DNA of 8,193 nucleotides from CAYLNM01 sp964385045 (GTDB lineage Bacteria > Planctomycetota > Phycisphaerae > Phycisphaerales > SM1A02). This document shows, one piece after another, positions 1 through 8,193 of this stretch. Position 1 is the first letter of the stretch. Every line of letters begins with the position of its first letter. A program made the translations under genes and the position numbers. The stretch spans positions 1 through 8,193 of the forward strand of contig CAYLNM010000182.1 in assembly GCA_964385045.1 (NCBI GenBank), written 5' to 3'. The notes beneath the pieces are model-generated. The model saw only the letters and a list, made by a program, of their open reading frames with translations. It did not search any database and was not told the DNA's origin.

Positions 1-105
1 CCGCGGGCGCCACGGTCGCCGCCGCGGGCGCCGCCGTCGCCGCCGCGGGCGCCACGGTCGCCGCCGCGAGCGCCGCCGTCGCCGCCGCAGGCGCTCCCGT
101 CAGGC
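1..105. repeat. 21-bp tandem repeat array, five copies, cut by the window edge
   Basis: Five head-to-tail 21-bp units lie at 1-21, 22-42, 43-63, 64-84 and 85-105. All but the last begin CCGCG. Units 1 and 3 are identical (core CCACGG); units 2 and 4 share the core CGCCGT and differ from each other by one base, so the array alternates in a 42-bp higher-order period. The fifth unit is degenerate and runs into the pfkB stop codon (100-102). The array lies immediately 3' of the minus-strand operon. As 21 is a multiple of three, every frame stays open and would encode a heptapeptide repeat, for example A-G-A-T/A-V-A-A on the plus strand or A-T-V/A-A-P-A-A on the minus strand. Whether it is an intergenic repeat or part of a neighbouring repetitive protein cannot be decided here. 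Confidence 0.9.
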
Positions 106-1047
106 GTGGGCGGCGGGCACGTCGAATCGCACCCGCTGCCGCAGGCGCTCGAAGTCCTCGCGTCGGGCGAGCGCTGTGCCCGGGGTCATCGCGGCCGCGG
201 CCCCCGCCGCGACGCCGCCGGCGAGGATCTCGCGCGGCGACCGCCCCTCGGCGAGCCCCATCGCCAGCCCCGCGACCATGCAGTCGCCGGCCCCGATGAC
301 GCTCTCGGTCTCGACCTGCGGGGCGTCGGCCCAGAGCTCGTCCTCCCGCGAGACCAGCCACGCCCCGCGGTCGCCGAGCGACACCGCGACCATCTCGGCC
401 GCCCCGTTCTCGACGAGGCGGGCCGCCGCCTGCCGCGCCTCGGCCGGCCCGTCGAGCGACCGATCGACCAGCTCCCCGAGCTCGCGGAGGTTCGGCTTGA
501 TCAGGTGCGGGTGCGCCGAGGCGACCGCCCGCAGCGCCTCGCCGCTCGTGTCCGCCACCACGGGCACGGCGGCGTCGTGCGCGACGGCCATGACCCGCGA
601 GAGGAGCTCCGCGGGCACGTCCGGCGGCAGGCTGCCGCTGATCACCAGGATCGCGGCGTTCCCGAGGACCGCGCGCACCGCCTCGACGAGGCGGTCCTGC
701 TCGGCCTCGGTGAGGGTGGCTCCGGGCAGGGTGAAGCGAAACTGCCGGCCGGTCTCCCGCTCGGTCGCGGTGACGTTCTCCCGGGTGTCGGCGGCGACGT
801 CCACCCGGTGCACGGCCGGCCCCTCGGCGGCGAGCCGGTCGACGAGCTCGGCTCCGGTGTGCCCGCCGACGGCGACGACGGCCGCGGCCTCGCCGCCGAA
901 GGCGTGCACGGCGCGGGCGACGTTGACGCCGCCCCCGCCCGGGTCGCGGCGGGGCGTGCCCGAGCGGAGCTTGCGGTCGGGCTCGATCCGGTCCACCTCG
1001 AAGCTCGCGTCGAGGGCCGGATTCACGGTGAGGGTGACGATGGTCAT
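100..1047 (-). other. pfkB: PfkB module: ATP-dependent 6-phosphofructokinase II (kinase part of the fusion)
   Basis: Read from the internal ATG at 1047 this is a complete ribokinase-family kinase of 315 residues, close to the 309 residues of E. coli PfkB, and it aligns with that enzyme from end to end. Matching landmarks are TLTVNPALD (5-13, Asp13), KLR (26-28), PGGGGVNVARA (36-46) for sugar binding, GGHTG (61-65), FTLPGATL (105-112), ILVISGSLPP (133-142), ADTSGEAL (165-172), KPN (184-186), VSLGDRGAW (222-230) and IGAGD (251-255), whose Asp255 is the expected catalytic base. It matches PfkB better than FruK or tagatose kinases, for instance in the Gly-rich PGGGG box and the DTSGEAL segment. 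No Shine-Dalgarno sequence precedes the ATG, which argues that it is made as part of the upstream frame. It is the last gene of the operon. Confidence 0.9.
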
Positions 1048-1787
1048 GCCGTCATGGTGCGCCGGACTCGAGCCGGTGCGGTCCGGCCGCGTCCCCGCCG
1101 CGGCCTGGGCGACGGCCCGGGACGGGGCCCCGGGGCGACCCGCAGGCAGCTCGACGTCGGTCGCCGCCGCCCCGCCCGTCCGGCTCGCGGGCTCCCCGCC
1201 CGCGGCGGGTCCCGATGCGCGAGAGACGCCGGCGGTGAAGGCGAACCGCATGCCCTCGTCCACGCCCATCGCCAGCGGCTCGACCTCGGTGCGCGGCAGG
1301 TACACGGTGAAGCCGCCGATCTGGTAGCTCCACGGCAGGTACACCGCGAGCAGATCCCCGCCGTCGCGTCCGATCTCGTCGACCCCGTCGCGGGTGACGA
1401 AGCCGACGAGCCGCATCGGCGAGCCGGGCACCCGGACGGCGACCACGGTGCGTGCCTGCCCGGTCGCGTCGCCGCCGAGGTACGTCGTGAGCTCCCGAAC
1501 CGACCGATGCAGCTGCCGCACGATCGGCACGCGGTCGAGCAGGCTCTCGAGCCATCGCCAGACCCGTCGCGCGAGCCACGCCTCGAGCAGGACGCCCACG
1601 AGCAGCACCAGGACGATCCCCGCCGCGAGGCCCATGCCCGGGACGTACCACGCCTCGGGAAGCCACCGGCCCACCAGGGCGCCGAGGACCGACTCGAACG
1701 CCCGGCCGAGCCACGCGAGGACGAAGATCGTGACCGCGACCGGCAGCGTCGCGACGAGTCCCCGAGCGAACACGCGCGAGAGCCACG

Positions 1788-1791
<4 letters not shown>
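100..1791 (-). CDS. DUF502 membrane protein fused in frame to PfkB-type 6-phosphofructokinase
   Basis: One 563-residue frame carries two recognisable modules. Residues 1-190 are a DUF502 protein: two hydrophobic segments (about 12-29 and 52-71) around a PGMG turn, then a soluble part with the family motifs RVPIVRQLHRSV (87-98), LVGFVTRDG (128-136), YLPWSYQIGGFTVYLPR (151-167) and a V-P-L-like closing strand (EPLAMGVDEGMRFAFTAG). Residues 191-248 are an Ala/Gly/Pro/Arg-rich linker without a stop. Residue 249 is the Met that would begin a normal PfkB of 315 residues. The start is GTG at 1791, overlapping the ATPase stop as GTGA, with GGAAGG seven bases upstream. DUF502 function is unknown; PfkB phosphorylates fructose 6-phosphate with ATP in glycolysis. 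The fusion would place the kinase at the membrane. Alternatives are internal initiation at 1047, or an indel in the linker: the neighbouring frame stops at 1052-1054, just before the kinase ATG. Confidence 0.8.
1048..1221 (-). other. Stop-free linker joining DUF502 and PfkB
   Basis: About 58 codons between the end of the recognisable DUF502 fold and the PfkB methionine contain no stop in the common frame. The peptide is rich in Ala, Gly, Pro, Arg, Ser and Thr, like a flexible interdomain linker. Third positions remain almost entirely G or C while second positions vary (stretch TDVELPAG), as expected of real coding sequence in this genome; the competing frame gives Arg/Gly/Pro-rich text. That competing frame ends with TGA at 1054-1052, four bases before the kinase ATG, so a single-base sequencing error here would turn two adjacent genes into an apparent fusion. 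Confidence 0.6.
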
Positions 1792-4730
<2,939 letters not shown>

Positions 4731-4732
4731 GG

Positions 4733-5893
4733 TCAGAAGCGCAGCATCGCCGCGACTCGCCGTCCGGACGGCACCTCCGACCGGCTCGCGGGGACGACCG
4801 CGGCCCCGGTCCGCACCGCCTCGGCCACCACCCGGTCGAGGAGGTCCTCGTCCCGCGGCTCGCGGGACTCGTGCAGCCGCACGCGGCGGTCCTCGGGATC
4901 GAACGCGCCCCAGATCGGGCCGTCGCAGTCGACGAGCAGGGTGTCCACGCGGCCGTCGAGCGCCGCCGGCAGCACCTCGGCGATGCCGGTGGCGACGCGG
5001 TCGGAGTGCGCCGCCTCGGCGATGCGCTCGCGGCGGATCCGGGCCTCGACCTCGAGGGCCGGCGCCGCGACCTCGAGGGCGGCCGCGTGCAGCTGCTCGG
5101 CCGAACGGTGCTCGGGATTGCCGGGGACGCCGCCGTCGAGCACCTGCGGGTGACGGCTGAGGGCGCGGTACATGCTCATCTCACGCTCGTCCGCCGCGAG
5201 GACGAGCGGGGCGTGGCGGCCCTCGAGCAGCCGGTGCAGCCCACGATCGACCGCGCGCAGGAAACGCTCGCGCTCCCGCGCGTCGTCGTCCTCGCCCGCC
5301 CCCTGGCCGTGGTGCATCGCGGAGCGATCGGCCGAAGCGGCGCCGGCGGGCGCGGCGCGGGTGTGGAACTGCAGGGACTTCTCCTCCCAGTCGTATCCGA
5401 CCACGTCGCGCAGGTCGTCCGGCAGGTCGTGGGCGTCGACCTCGCGGACCGTGGTGCGCGTGCACTCGAGCAGCCGCACGGAGTGCAGGGCCAGGGCCAG
5501 GACGTGGAAGCGCGAGTGGTCGGAGACCGCCGGCAGCAGCGGCCGCAGCAGGAATCGCCGGCCCACGTCGATCGCTTCCTCCACCGGGACCGCGAGCCGG
5601 TGCATCCGCATGCCCTCCGGCGACAGGAAGATCGCGAGGCCGTCCCCCTGGTGACGCCAGAACTCGATGTCGTCGAGGAGGCGGCGGAGCTCGGCCAGCT
5701 GCGGCGCGATCGACTCGGCGTCGCGGCCGCTCGCCTCGAGTCGGCGCTCGAGCTCCTGCAGGCCGTTCTTGAGTCGAATGCGGTCCTCCTCCGTCTCGCG
5801 GCCCCGCCGGTGCGTCGGCAGGTAGATGGAGACGAGAAGGTCGCCGCTCGCGCGGGCGAGCGACTCGAAGTCGTGTCGGCTGATCATCATCAT
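4733..5893 (-). CDS. baeRF-family protein (bacterial archaeo-eukaryotic release factor-like, probably family 3)
   Basis: A complete soluble protein of 386 residues and first gene of the operon. It resembles the bacterial relatives of archaeo-eukaryotic release factor 1/Pelota, most like the group with the opening ISRHDFESLA and VSIYLPTHR-GRETEEDRIRLKN (21-43). Further family-like landmarks are FWRHQGDGLAIFLSPEGMR (79-97), a RPLLPAVSD segment (117-125), FHVLALALHSVRLLECTR (129-146), LQFHTR (174-179), the loop HHGQGAGEDDDA (194-205), FLRAVDRGL (211-219), PLVLAADER (229-237), LDGGVPGNPE (252-261), DGRVDTLLVDCDGPIWGAFDP (313-333) and a closing AAMLRF. No classical GGQ is present. Members are thought to act on ribosomes; peptide release, rescue or hibernation are all possible. 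Three consecutive ATGs (5893, 5890, 5887) precede ISRHDF; any could be the start, and none has a Shine-Dalgarno. No signal peptide or membrane segment is visible. Confidence 0.88.
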   Translation of the reverse strand: MMMISRHDFESLARASGDLLVSIYLPTHRRGRETEEDRIRLKNGLQELERRLEASGRDAESIAPQLAELRRLLDDIEFWRHQGDGLAIFLSPEGMRMHRLAVPVEEAIDVGRRFLLRPLLPAVSDHSRFHVLALALHSVRLLECTRTTVREVDAHDLPDDLRDVVGYDWEEKSLQFHTRAAPAGAASADRSAMHHGQGAGEDDDARERERFLRAVDRGLHRLLEGRHAPLVLAADEREMSMYRALSRHPQVLDGGVPGNPEHRSAEQLHAAALEVAAPALEVEARIRRERIAEAAHSDRVATGIAEVLPAALDGRVDTLLVDCDGPIWGAFDPEDRRVRLHESREPRDEDLLDRVVAEAVRTGAAVVPASRSEVPSGRRVAAMLRF

Positions 5894-5906
5894 GAACCCG
5901 ATGCTA
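5885..5906 (-). promoter_or_regulatory. Possible -10 element abutting a triple ATG (leaderless start of the operon)
   Basis: On the minus strand TAGCAT (5906-5901, four of six matches to TATAAT with the key TA and T) is followed by seven bases and then ATGATGATG (5893-5885). This spacing would put transcription start at or next to the first ATG, giving a leaderless mRNA, a common arrangement in actinobacteria and Deinococcus-like lineages. The lack of a Shine-Dalgarno fits. No good -35 box is visible 16-18 bases upstream, so the call is tentative. Confidence 0.35.
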
Positions 5907-5998
5907 CGGGCGACCGGCCGCGCCGCCGTCGGCGATCGCCCCATGTCCGACGCGCCGCGTCGCTTCGGGGAGGCCGACCGTCGTCCGCCCGCATGATC

Positions 5999-6042
5999 GG
6001 GGGCACGTTCCCCCATGTCGGCCCGCATCATTCCCCGATGCG
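5999..6042. promoter_or_regulatory. Two adjacent short hairpins or palindromic operators
   Basis: GGGGG-CACGTT-CCCCC (5999-6014) forms a 5-bp stem with a 6-base gap, and CGCATC-ATTCCCC-GATGCG (6024-6042) forms a 6-bp stem with a 7-base loop. They lie about 105-150 bases upstream of the baeRF ATG. If the baeRF mRNA is leaderless they would be DNA operator candidates rather than RNA structures. Short GC-rich palindromes arise easily at this base composition, so confidence is low. Confidence 0.3.
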
Positions 6043-6091
6043 CCGGTGCGGCGCAGTCCGGAGGGCCGTGCGTCGCTCGGTCGATCGCGGG

Positions 6092-6173
6092 GCCCGGTCC
6101 GGCCGCCGGCCGTCGTTCCCCGTGCCGCCCGGGGGGGGAAGGCCCCAGCCGGCGTCGGGCGGCCGGACCGGGC
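6092..6173. repeat. Perfect 16-bp inverted repeat with 50-bp spacer
   Basis: The left arm GCCCGGTCCGGCCGCC (6092-6107) is the exact reverse complement of the right arm GGCGGCCGGACCGGGC (6158-6173). The 50-base spacer contains the G8 run (6131-6138) and a small internal stem GGGG-AAGG-CCCC (6135-6146). Transcribed in either direction it would form a very stable stem-loop. No T-run follows on either side, so it does not look like a classical intrinsic terminator. It may be a structured RNA, a paired protein-binding site between the divergent promoters, or a mobile-element remnant. Confidence 0.85.
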
Positions 6174-6292
6174 GCGGTTGGGCCGACTTCCGCATGGTGG
6201 TCCGTCGGATCGGCGGCGATGCTGAGCGGGTCGAGCCGCGGACGGGAACGGCCCTTCCGCGGCGCCGGCCGAGGCCCGCCCCGGAGGCCCGC

Positions 6293-6328
6293 CATGCCGC
6301 CGATGCCAACGATGCCGCCGATGCCGCC
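6293..6328. repeat. Four-copy 9-bp tandem repeat
   Basis: Units CATGCCGCC, GATGCCAAC, GATGCCGCC and GATGCCGCC follow each other without gaps, about 50 bases before the DUF72 start codon. The plus-strand reading in the DUF72 frame is H-A-A-D-A-N-D-A-A-D-A-A, and another frame gives MPPMPTMPPMPP. I take it as an intergenic slippage repeat; it is too short and too Ala-rich to prove that DUF72 starts further upstream. Confidence 0.75.
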
Positions 6329-6376
6329 CGCCCGCCGCCGACCGCCGCTCGGGACCGCCTCCGGCGTCACCGCCAC

Positions 6377-7159
6377 GTGAGCCCGTCCCGCTCCCGCCAC
6401 GACCGGACGTCCCCCCGCGCCCGCGTCCGGATCGGCTGCTCGGGCTACGACTACCCGTCGTGGCACGGCGGGCTGTATCCGGAGGACCTGCCCGCATCGC
6501 AGCGGTTCGCCGTCTACGCCCGGACCTTCGACTGCGTCGAGCTCAATGCGACCTTCCGCCGGCTGCCCGGGGCGGACGCCGTCGACGCCTGGCGGAGTCG
6601 GGCCCCCGACGGCTTCGAGTACGCCCTGAAGCTCAGCCGCTACGCGACGCACATGAAGCACCTCGCGGACCCGGAGGCGTGGCTCGACCGGTTCGTCGCG
6701 GTGGTGCGGCGCCTGGGCGATCACGCCGGGCCGGTCCTGGTGCAGCTGCCGCCGCACTGGAACGTCGATCCGGGTCGCCTCGCGGCGTTCCTCGCCGCCG
6801 CGCCGGACGACGTCGCGTGGGCGGTCGAGGTGCGGGATCCCCGCTGGCTCGACGAGGCGGTGATCGATCGCGTCGAGGACGCGGGGGCGACGCTCGTCCT
6901 GCACGACCTGATCGCCCGCCATCCCCGCGAGCCCATCGGCGCCTGGTCGTACGTCCGCTACCACGGCCCCGACCGCTCGCGGCCGTACCACGGCGGCTAT
7001 CCGCACCAGCGGCTCGTCGCCGACGCCCGGCGGTTCGCGCCGTGGATCGCCGCCGGCCGCCGGCTGCACGCCTTCTTCAACAACGACGCGGACGGACACG
7101 CGCCCCGCGACGCCCGCCGCCTCCGACGCTACCTCCTCGATGCGCTCGACGCCCGGTGA
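6377..7159 (+). CDS. DUF72 (YecE-like) protein
   Basis: A complete 260-residue member of the DUF72 family, a TIM-barrel fold of unknown biochemical role. Motifs run in the usual order: IGCSGYDYPSWHGGLYP (19-35), YARTFDCVELNATFRRLP (47-64), FEYALKLSRYATHMKHL (80-96), GPVLVQLPPHW (118-128), WAVEVRDPRWL (148-158), LVLHDL (173-178), WSYVRYHGP (190-198) and HAFFNNDADGHAPRDA (231-246). The length is within the normal range of about 240-280. GTG at 6377 puts 18 residues before the first motif, which suits the family, but it lacks a Shine-Dalgarno; an in-frame ATG at 6194 would add 61 low-complexity residues and seems less likely. It is divergent from the baeRF operon and 67 bases upstream of the aldo-keto reductase gene, with which it may be cotranscribed. 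Family identity is secure; function is not. Confidence 0.92.
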   Translation: MSPSRSRHDRTSPRARVRIGCSGYDYPSWHGGLYPEDLPASQRFAVYARTFDCVELNATFRRLPGADAVDAWRSRAPDGFEYALKLSRYATHMKHLADPEAWLDRFVAVVRRLGDHAGPVLVQLPPHWNVDPGRLAAFLAAAPDDVAWAVEVRDPRWLDEAVIDRVEDAGATLVLHDLIARHPREPIGAWSYVRYHGPDRSRPYHGGYPHQRLVADARRFAPWIAAGRRLHAFFNNDADGHAPRDARRLRRYLLDALDAR

Positions 7160-7206
7160 GCGCCGTCGCGCTCCCTCCCGTCCGCCGTCTCCGTCCCCGT
7201 CCCCGC

Positions 7207-7229
7207 CTCCTCCGGAAGGAGCCCCGATG
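7207..7229 (+). promoter_or_regulatory. Strong Shine-Dalgarno for the aldo-keto reductase, inside a small hairpin
   Basis: GGAAGGAG (7214-7221) sits five bases before the ATG at 7227 and decides the start of the gene. The same bases can pair with the CT-rich leader: CTCCT (7207-7211) is complementary to AGGAG (7217-7221) across a 5-base loop. The upstream leader (7170-7213) holds several more CTCC-like segments, so the ribosome binding site might be partly masked, especially at low temperature. Confidence 0.8.
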
Positions 7230-8093
7230 ACCGACCACGCCCCCGCCGCCGGCCGCCGCCGGGAGATCACGCTCGAGATCATGGGCTCCCGCGTGCCCGC
7301 GCTCGGATTCGGCACCTGGCAGCTGACCGGACACGACTGCGAACGCGGGGTGGCCCACGCGATCGAGCTGGGCTACCGGCACGTCGACACCGCCCAGATG
7401 TACGAGAACGAGGACCGCGTCGGCCGCGGACTCGCCGACAGCGGCGTCGCCCGGGACGAGGTCTTCCTCGTCACCAAGGTCGCTCCCGGGAACCTGGAGC
7501 CGGCGACCCTGCGCCGCACGACCGAGCGGAGCGTGCGCGACCTGCGCACCGACTTCGTCGACCTGCTGCTCGTCCACTGGCCCACCGACGACGTCCCGCT
7601 CCAGCGCACCCTCGAGGCGATGAACGGCCTGCGGGAGCGCGGCCTGGTGCGGCACGTCGGGGTGAGCAACTTCACGCCGCGGCATCTCGCCGTCGCCCGC
7701 CAGCACGCCGCGATCTTCTGCAACCAGGTCGAGTACCACCCGTTCCTGGCCCAGGATCATCTCGTCCGCGACGCCCGCGAGCACGGGATGCTGCTGACCG
7801 CGTACTGCCCCCTCGCCCGCGGCCGCGTCCTCGACGACGACACGATCGGCCGCATCGCCGGCCGCCACGAGCGGACGCCCGCGCAGATCGCGCTGCGCTG
7901 GCTGCTGCAGCAGGGCGTGGCCGCGATCCCGAAGGCCGCCTCCGCCGCCCACCGGGCCGAGAACCTCGAGGCGCTGGAGTTCGAGCTGTCCGAGGCGGAC
8001 ATGGACGCGATCTCGAGCCTCCGCGGCGAACACCGCCTCATCGACCCGGAGTGGGCCCCGGCGTGGGAGCGCGAGCACGCCCAGGCGGGCTGA
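7227..8093 (+). CDS. Aldo-keto reductase, 2,5-diketo-D-gluconate reductase (DkgB)-like
   Basis: A complete 288-residue cytoplasmic NADPH-dependent oxidoreductase that reduces aldehydes or ketones to alcohols. The aldo-keto reductase catalytic tetrad is intact: Asp54 (HVDTAQ), Tyr59 (MYENE), Lys84 (VTKV) and His117 (LVHWP). Other family marks are LGFGTWQL (26-33), LRTDFVDLLLVHWP (106-119), VGVSNF (144-149), NQVEYHPF (166-173), CPLARG (194-199) and the cofactor-binding IPKA (234-237). The C terminus, HRLIDPEWAPAW (269-280), resembles the end of E. coli DkgB (DRLVSPEGLAPEW), so this subgroup (2,5-diketo-gluconate or methylglyoxal and related carbonyl reduction) is the best guess; the natural substrate cannot be read from sequence. 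The start is supported by a strong Shine-Dalgarno. The gene lies 67 bases after DUF72, either in one transcript or with its own promoter. Confidence 0.93.
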   Translation: MTDHAPAAGRRREITLEIMGSRVPALGFGTWQLTGHDCERGVAHAIELGYRHVDTAQMYENEDRVGRGLADSGVARDEVFLVTKVAPGNLEPATLRRTTERSVRDLRTDFVDLLLVHWPTDDVPLQRTLEAMNGLRERGLVRHVGVSNFTPRHLAVARQHAAIFCNQVEYHPFLAQDHLVRDAREHGMLLTAYCPLARGRVLDDDTIGRIAGRHERTPAQIALRWLLQQGVAAIPKAASAAHRAENLEALEFELSEADMDAISSLRGEHRLIDPEWAPAWEREHAQAG

Positions 8094-8111
8094 TGCCCCC
8101 GCCCCGGGCGT

Positions 8112-8131
8112 GCGGCCGCCCCGGCGGCCGC
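8112..8131 (+). terminator. GC-rich hairpin after the aldo-keto reductase gene, possible terminator
   Basis: Beginning 18 bases after the stop codon, an 8-bp perfect stem (GCGGCCGC on both arms) closes a 4-base loop CCCG; the pairing can be drawn as 9 bp with a 2-base loop. No T-run follows, so it is not a canonical intrinsic terminator, but U-less hairpin terminators are described in high-GC bacteria. It could equally be a 3' stabilising stem. Confidence 0.4.
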
Positions 8132-8167
8132 CGCCGACGCATGCCGGGTGGGGCTGATCGACCACGC

Positions 8168-8185
8168 CCCCCTCCCCCTCCCCCT
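8168..8185. repeat. Three-copy CCCCCT tandem repeat at the window edge
   Basis: Three perfect CCCCCT units lie in the last 30 bases. On the minus strand they form G-runs of five to six bases separated by single A, a possible G-quadruplex sequence. Nothing else is recognisable downstream because the window ends at 8193. Confidence 0.7.
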
Positions 8186-8193
8186 CGCGTCAC

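Larger units (their letters stand above)
5894..6376. other. Divergent intergenic region without a convincing gene
   Basis: This 483-bp stretch separates the minus-strand baeRF operon from the plus-strand DUF72 unit. ORFs crossing it in several frames read as Arg/Pro/Gly/Ala-rich text with no recognisable domain, and none has a Shine-Dalgarno. It holds two short hairpins (5999-6042), a perfect 16-bp inverted repeat (6092-6173) with a run of eight G (6131-6138) between its arms, and a four-copy 9-bp repeat (6293-6328). Promoters for both units must lie here. Only a weak candidate (TAGCAT beside the baeRF start) is visible; I see no recognisable plus-strand promoter. A small regulatory RNA is possible but unproven. 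Confidence 0.6.

Noticed and set aside
1..105. CRISPR array
   Set aside because: The 21-bp units are directly adjacent with no unique spacers and no cas genes are nearby.
4871..6376. Upstream extension of the DUF72 frame
   Set aside because: The open frame continues far upstream only because stops are rare. It lies antisense to baeRF and has no family similarity before IGCSGY; the start was placed at GTG 6377.
6015..6380. A 121-codon plus-strand ORF ending with TGA that overlaps the DUF72 GTG, with an MPPMPTMPPMPP stretch
   Set aside because: The overlap looks like coupling, but there is no ribosome binding site and no recognisable domain, the composition is low-complexity, and the MPP repeats are just a frame of the 9-bp repeat.
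7140..7226. Upstream ATG (7140) for the aldo-keto reductase, inside the DUF72 end
   Set aside because: It would add 29 Pro/Ser/Arg-rich residues and has no Shine-Dalgarno, whereas ATG 7227 has GGAAGGAG at ideal distance.
5894..7315. N-terminal extension of the baeRF frame through the intergenic region and DUF72
   Set aside because: The extra residues are Arg/Pro/Gly-rich shadow sequence, while the family normally begins right at the ISRxDF motif.

Overview
This window comes from a very GC-rich bacterial chromosome; nearly every third codon position is G or C, and all frames are open for long stretches. Codon use, Shine-Dalgarno motifs (GGAAGG, GGAAGGAG) and protein families fit a high-GC bacterium. 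An actinobacterial lineage such as Thermoleophilia or Nitriliruptoria seems most likely to me, but planctomycete, gemmatimonadete or myxobacterial origin cannot be excluded. There is no rRNA, tRNA, transposase, integrase or CRISPR array.

The layout is two divergent transcription units around a gene-free stretch of about 480 bp (5894-6376). The minus-strand unit runs from 5893 down to 100. It encodes a bacterial archaeo-eukaryotic-release-factor-like protein (baeRF, 4733-5893), a P2-type cation ATPase (1788-4730), and one continuous reading frame joining a DUF502 membrane protein to a complete PfkB-type 6-phosphofructokinase (100-1791). Spacing is extremely tight (a 2-nt gap, then a 4-nt GTGA overlap), so the three are almost certainly one translationally coupled operon. 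The plus-strand unit encodes a DUF72 (YecE-like) protein (6377-7159) and an aldo-keto reductase of the 2,5-diketo-D-gluconate reductase type (7227-8093), which has its own strong ribosome binding site.

Together the genes suggest a stress or energy-limitation module: a ribosome-associated release-factor relative, an ion pump, a membrane protein tied to a glycolytic kinase, and a reductase. The mix recalls the mycobacterial dormancy (DosR) regulon, which contains a pfkB, a P-type ATPase (ctpF) and an aeRF1-like protein (Rv2629). This parallel is inference from gene content, not proof of function.

The most unusual features are the DUF502-PfkB fusion, a perfect 16-bp inverted repeat in the divergent intergenic region, a start codon for the baeRF gene that may be leaderless, and a 21-bp tandem repeat array directly after the operon's last stop codon. 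The long antisense and alternative-frame ORFs that fill this window are by-products of high GC and are not annotated.
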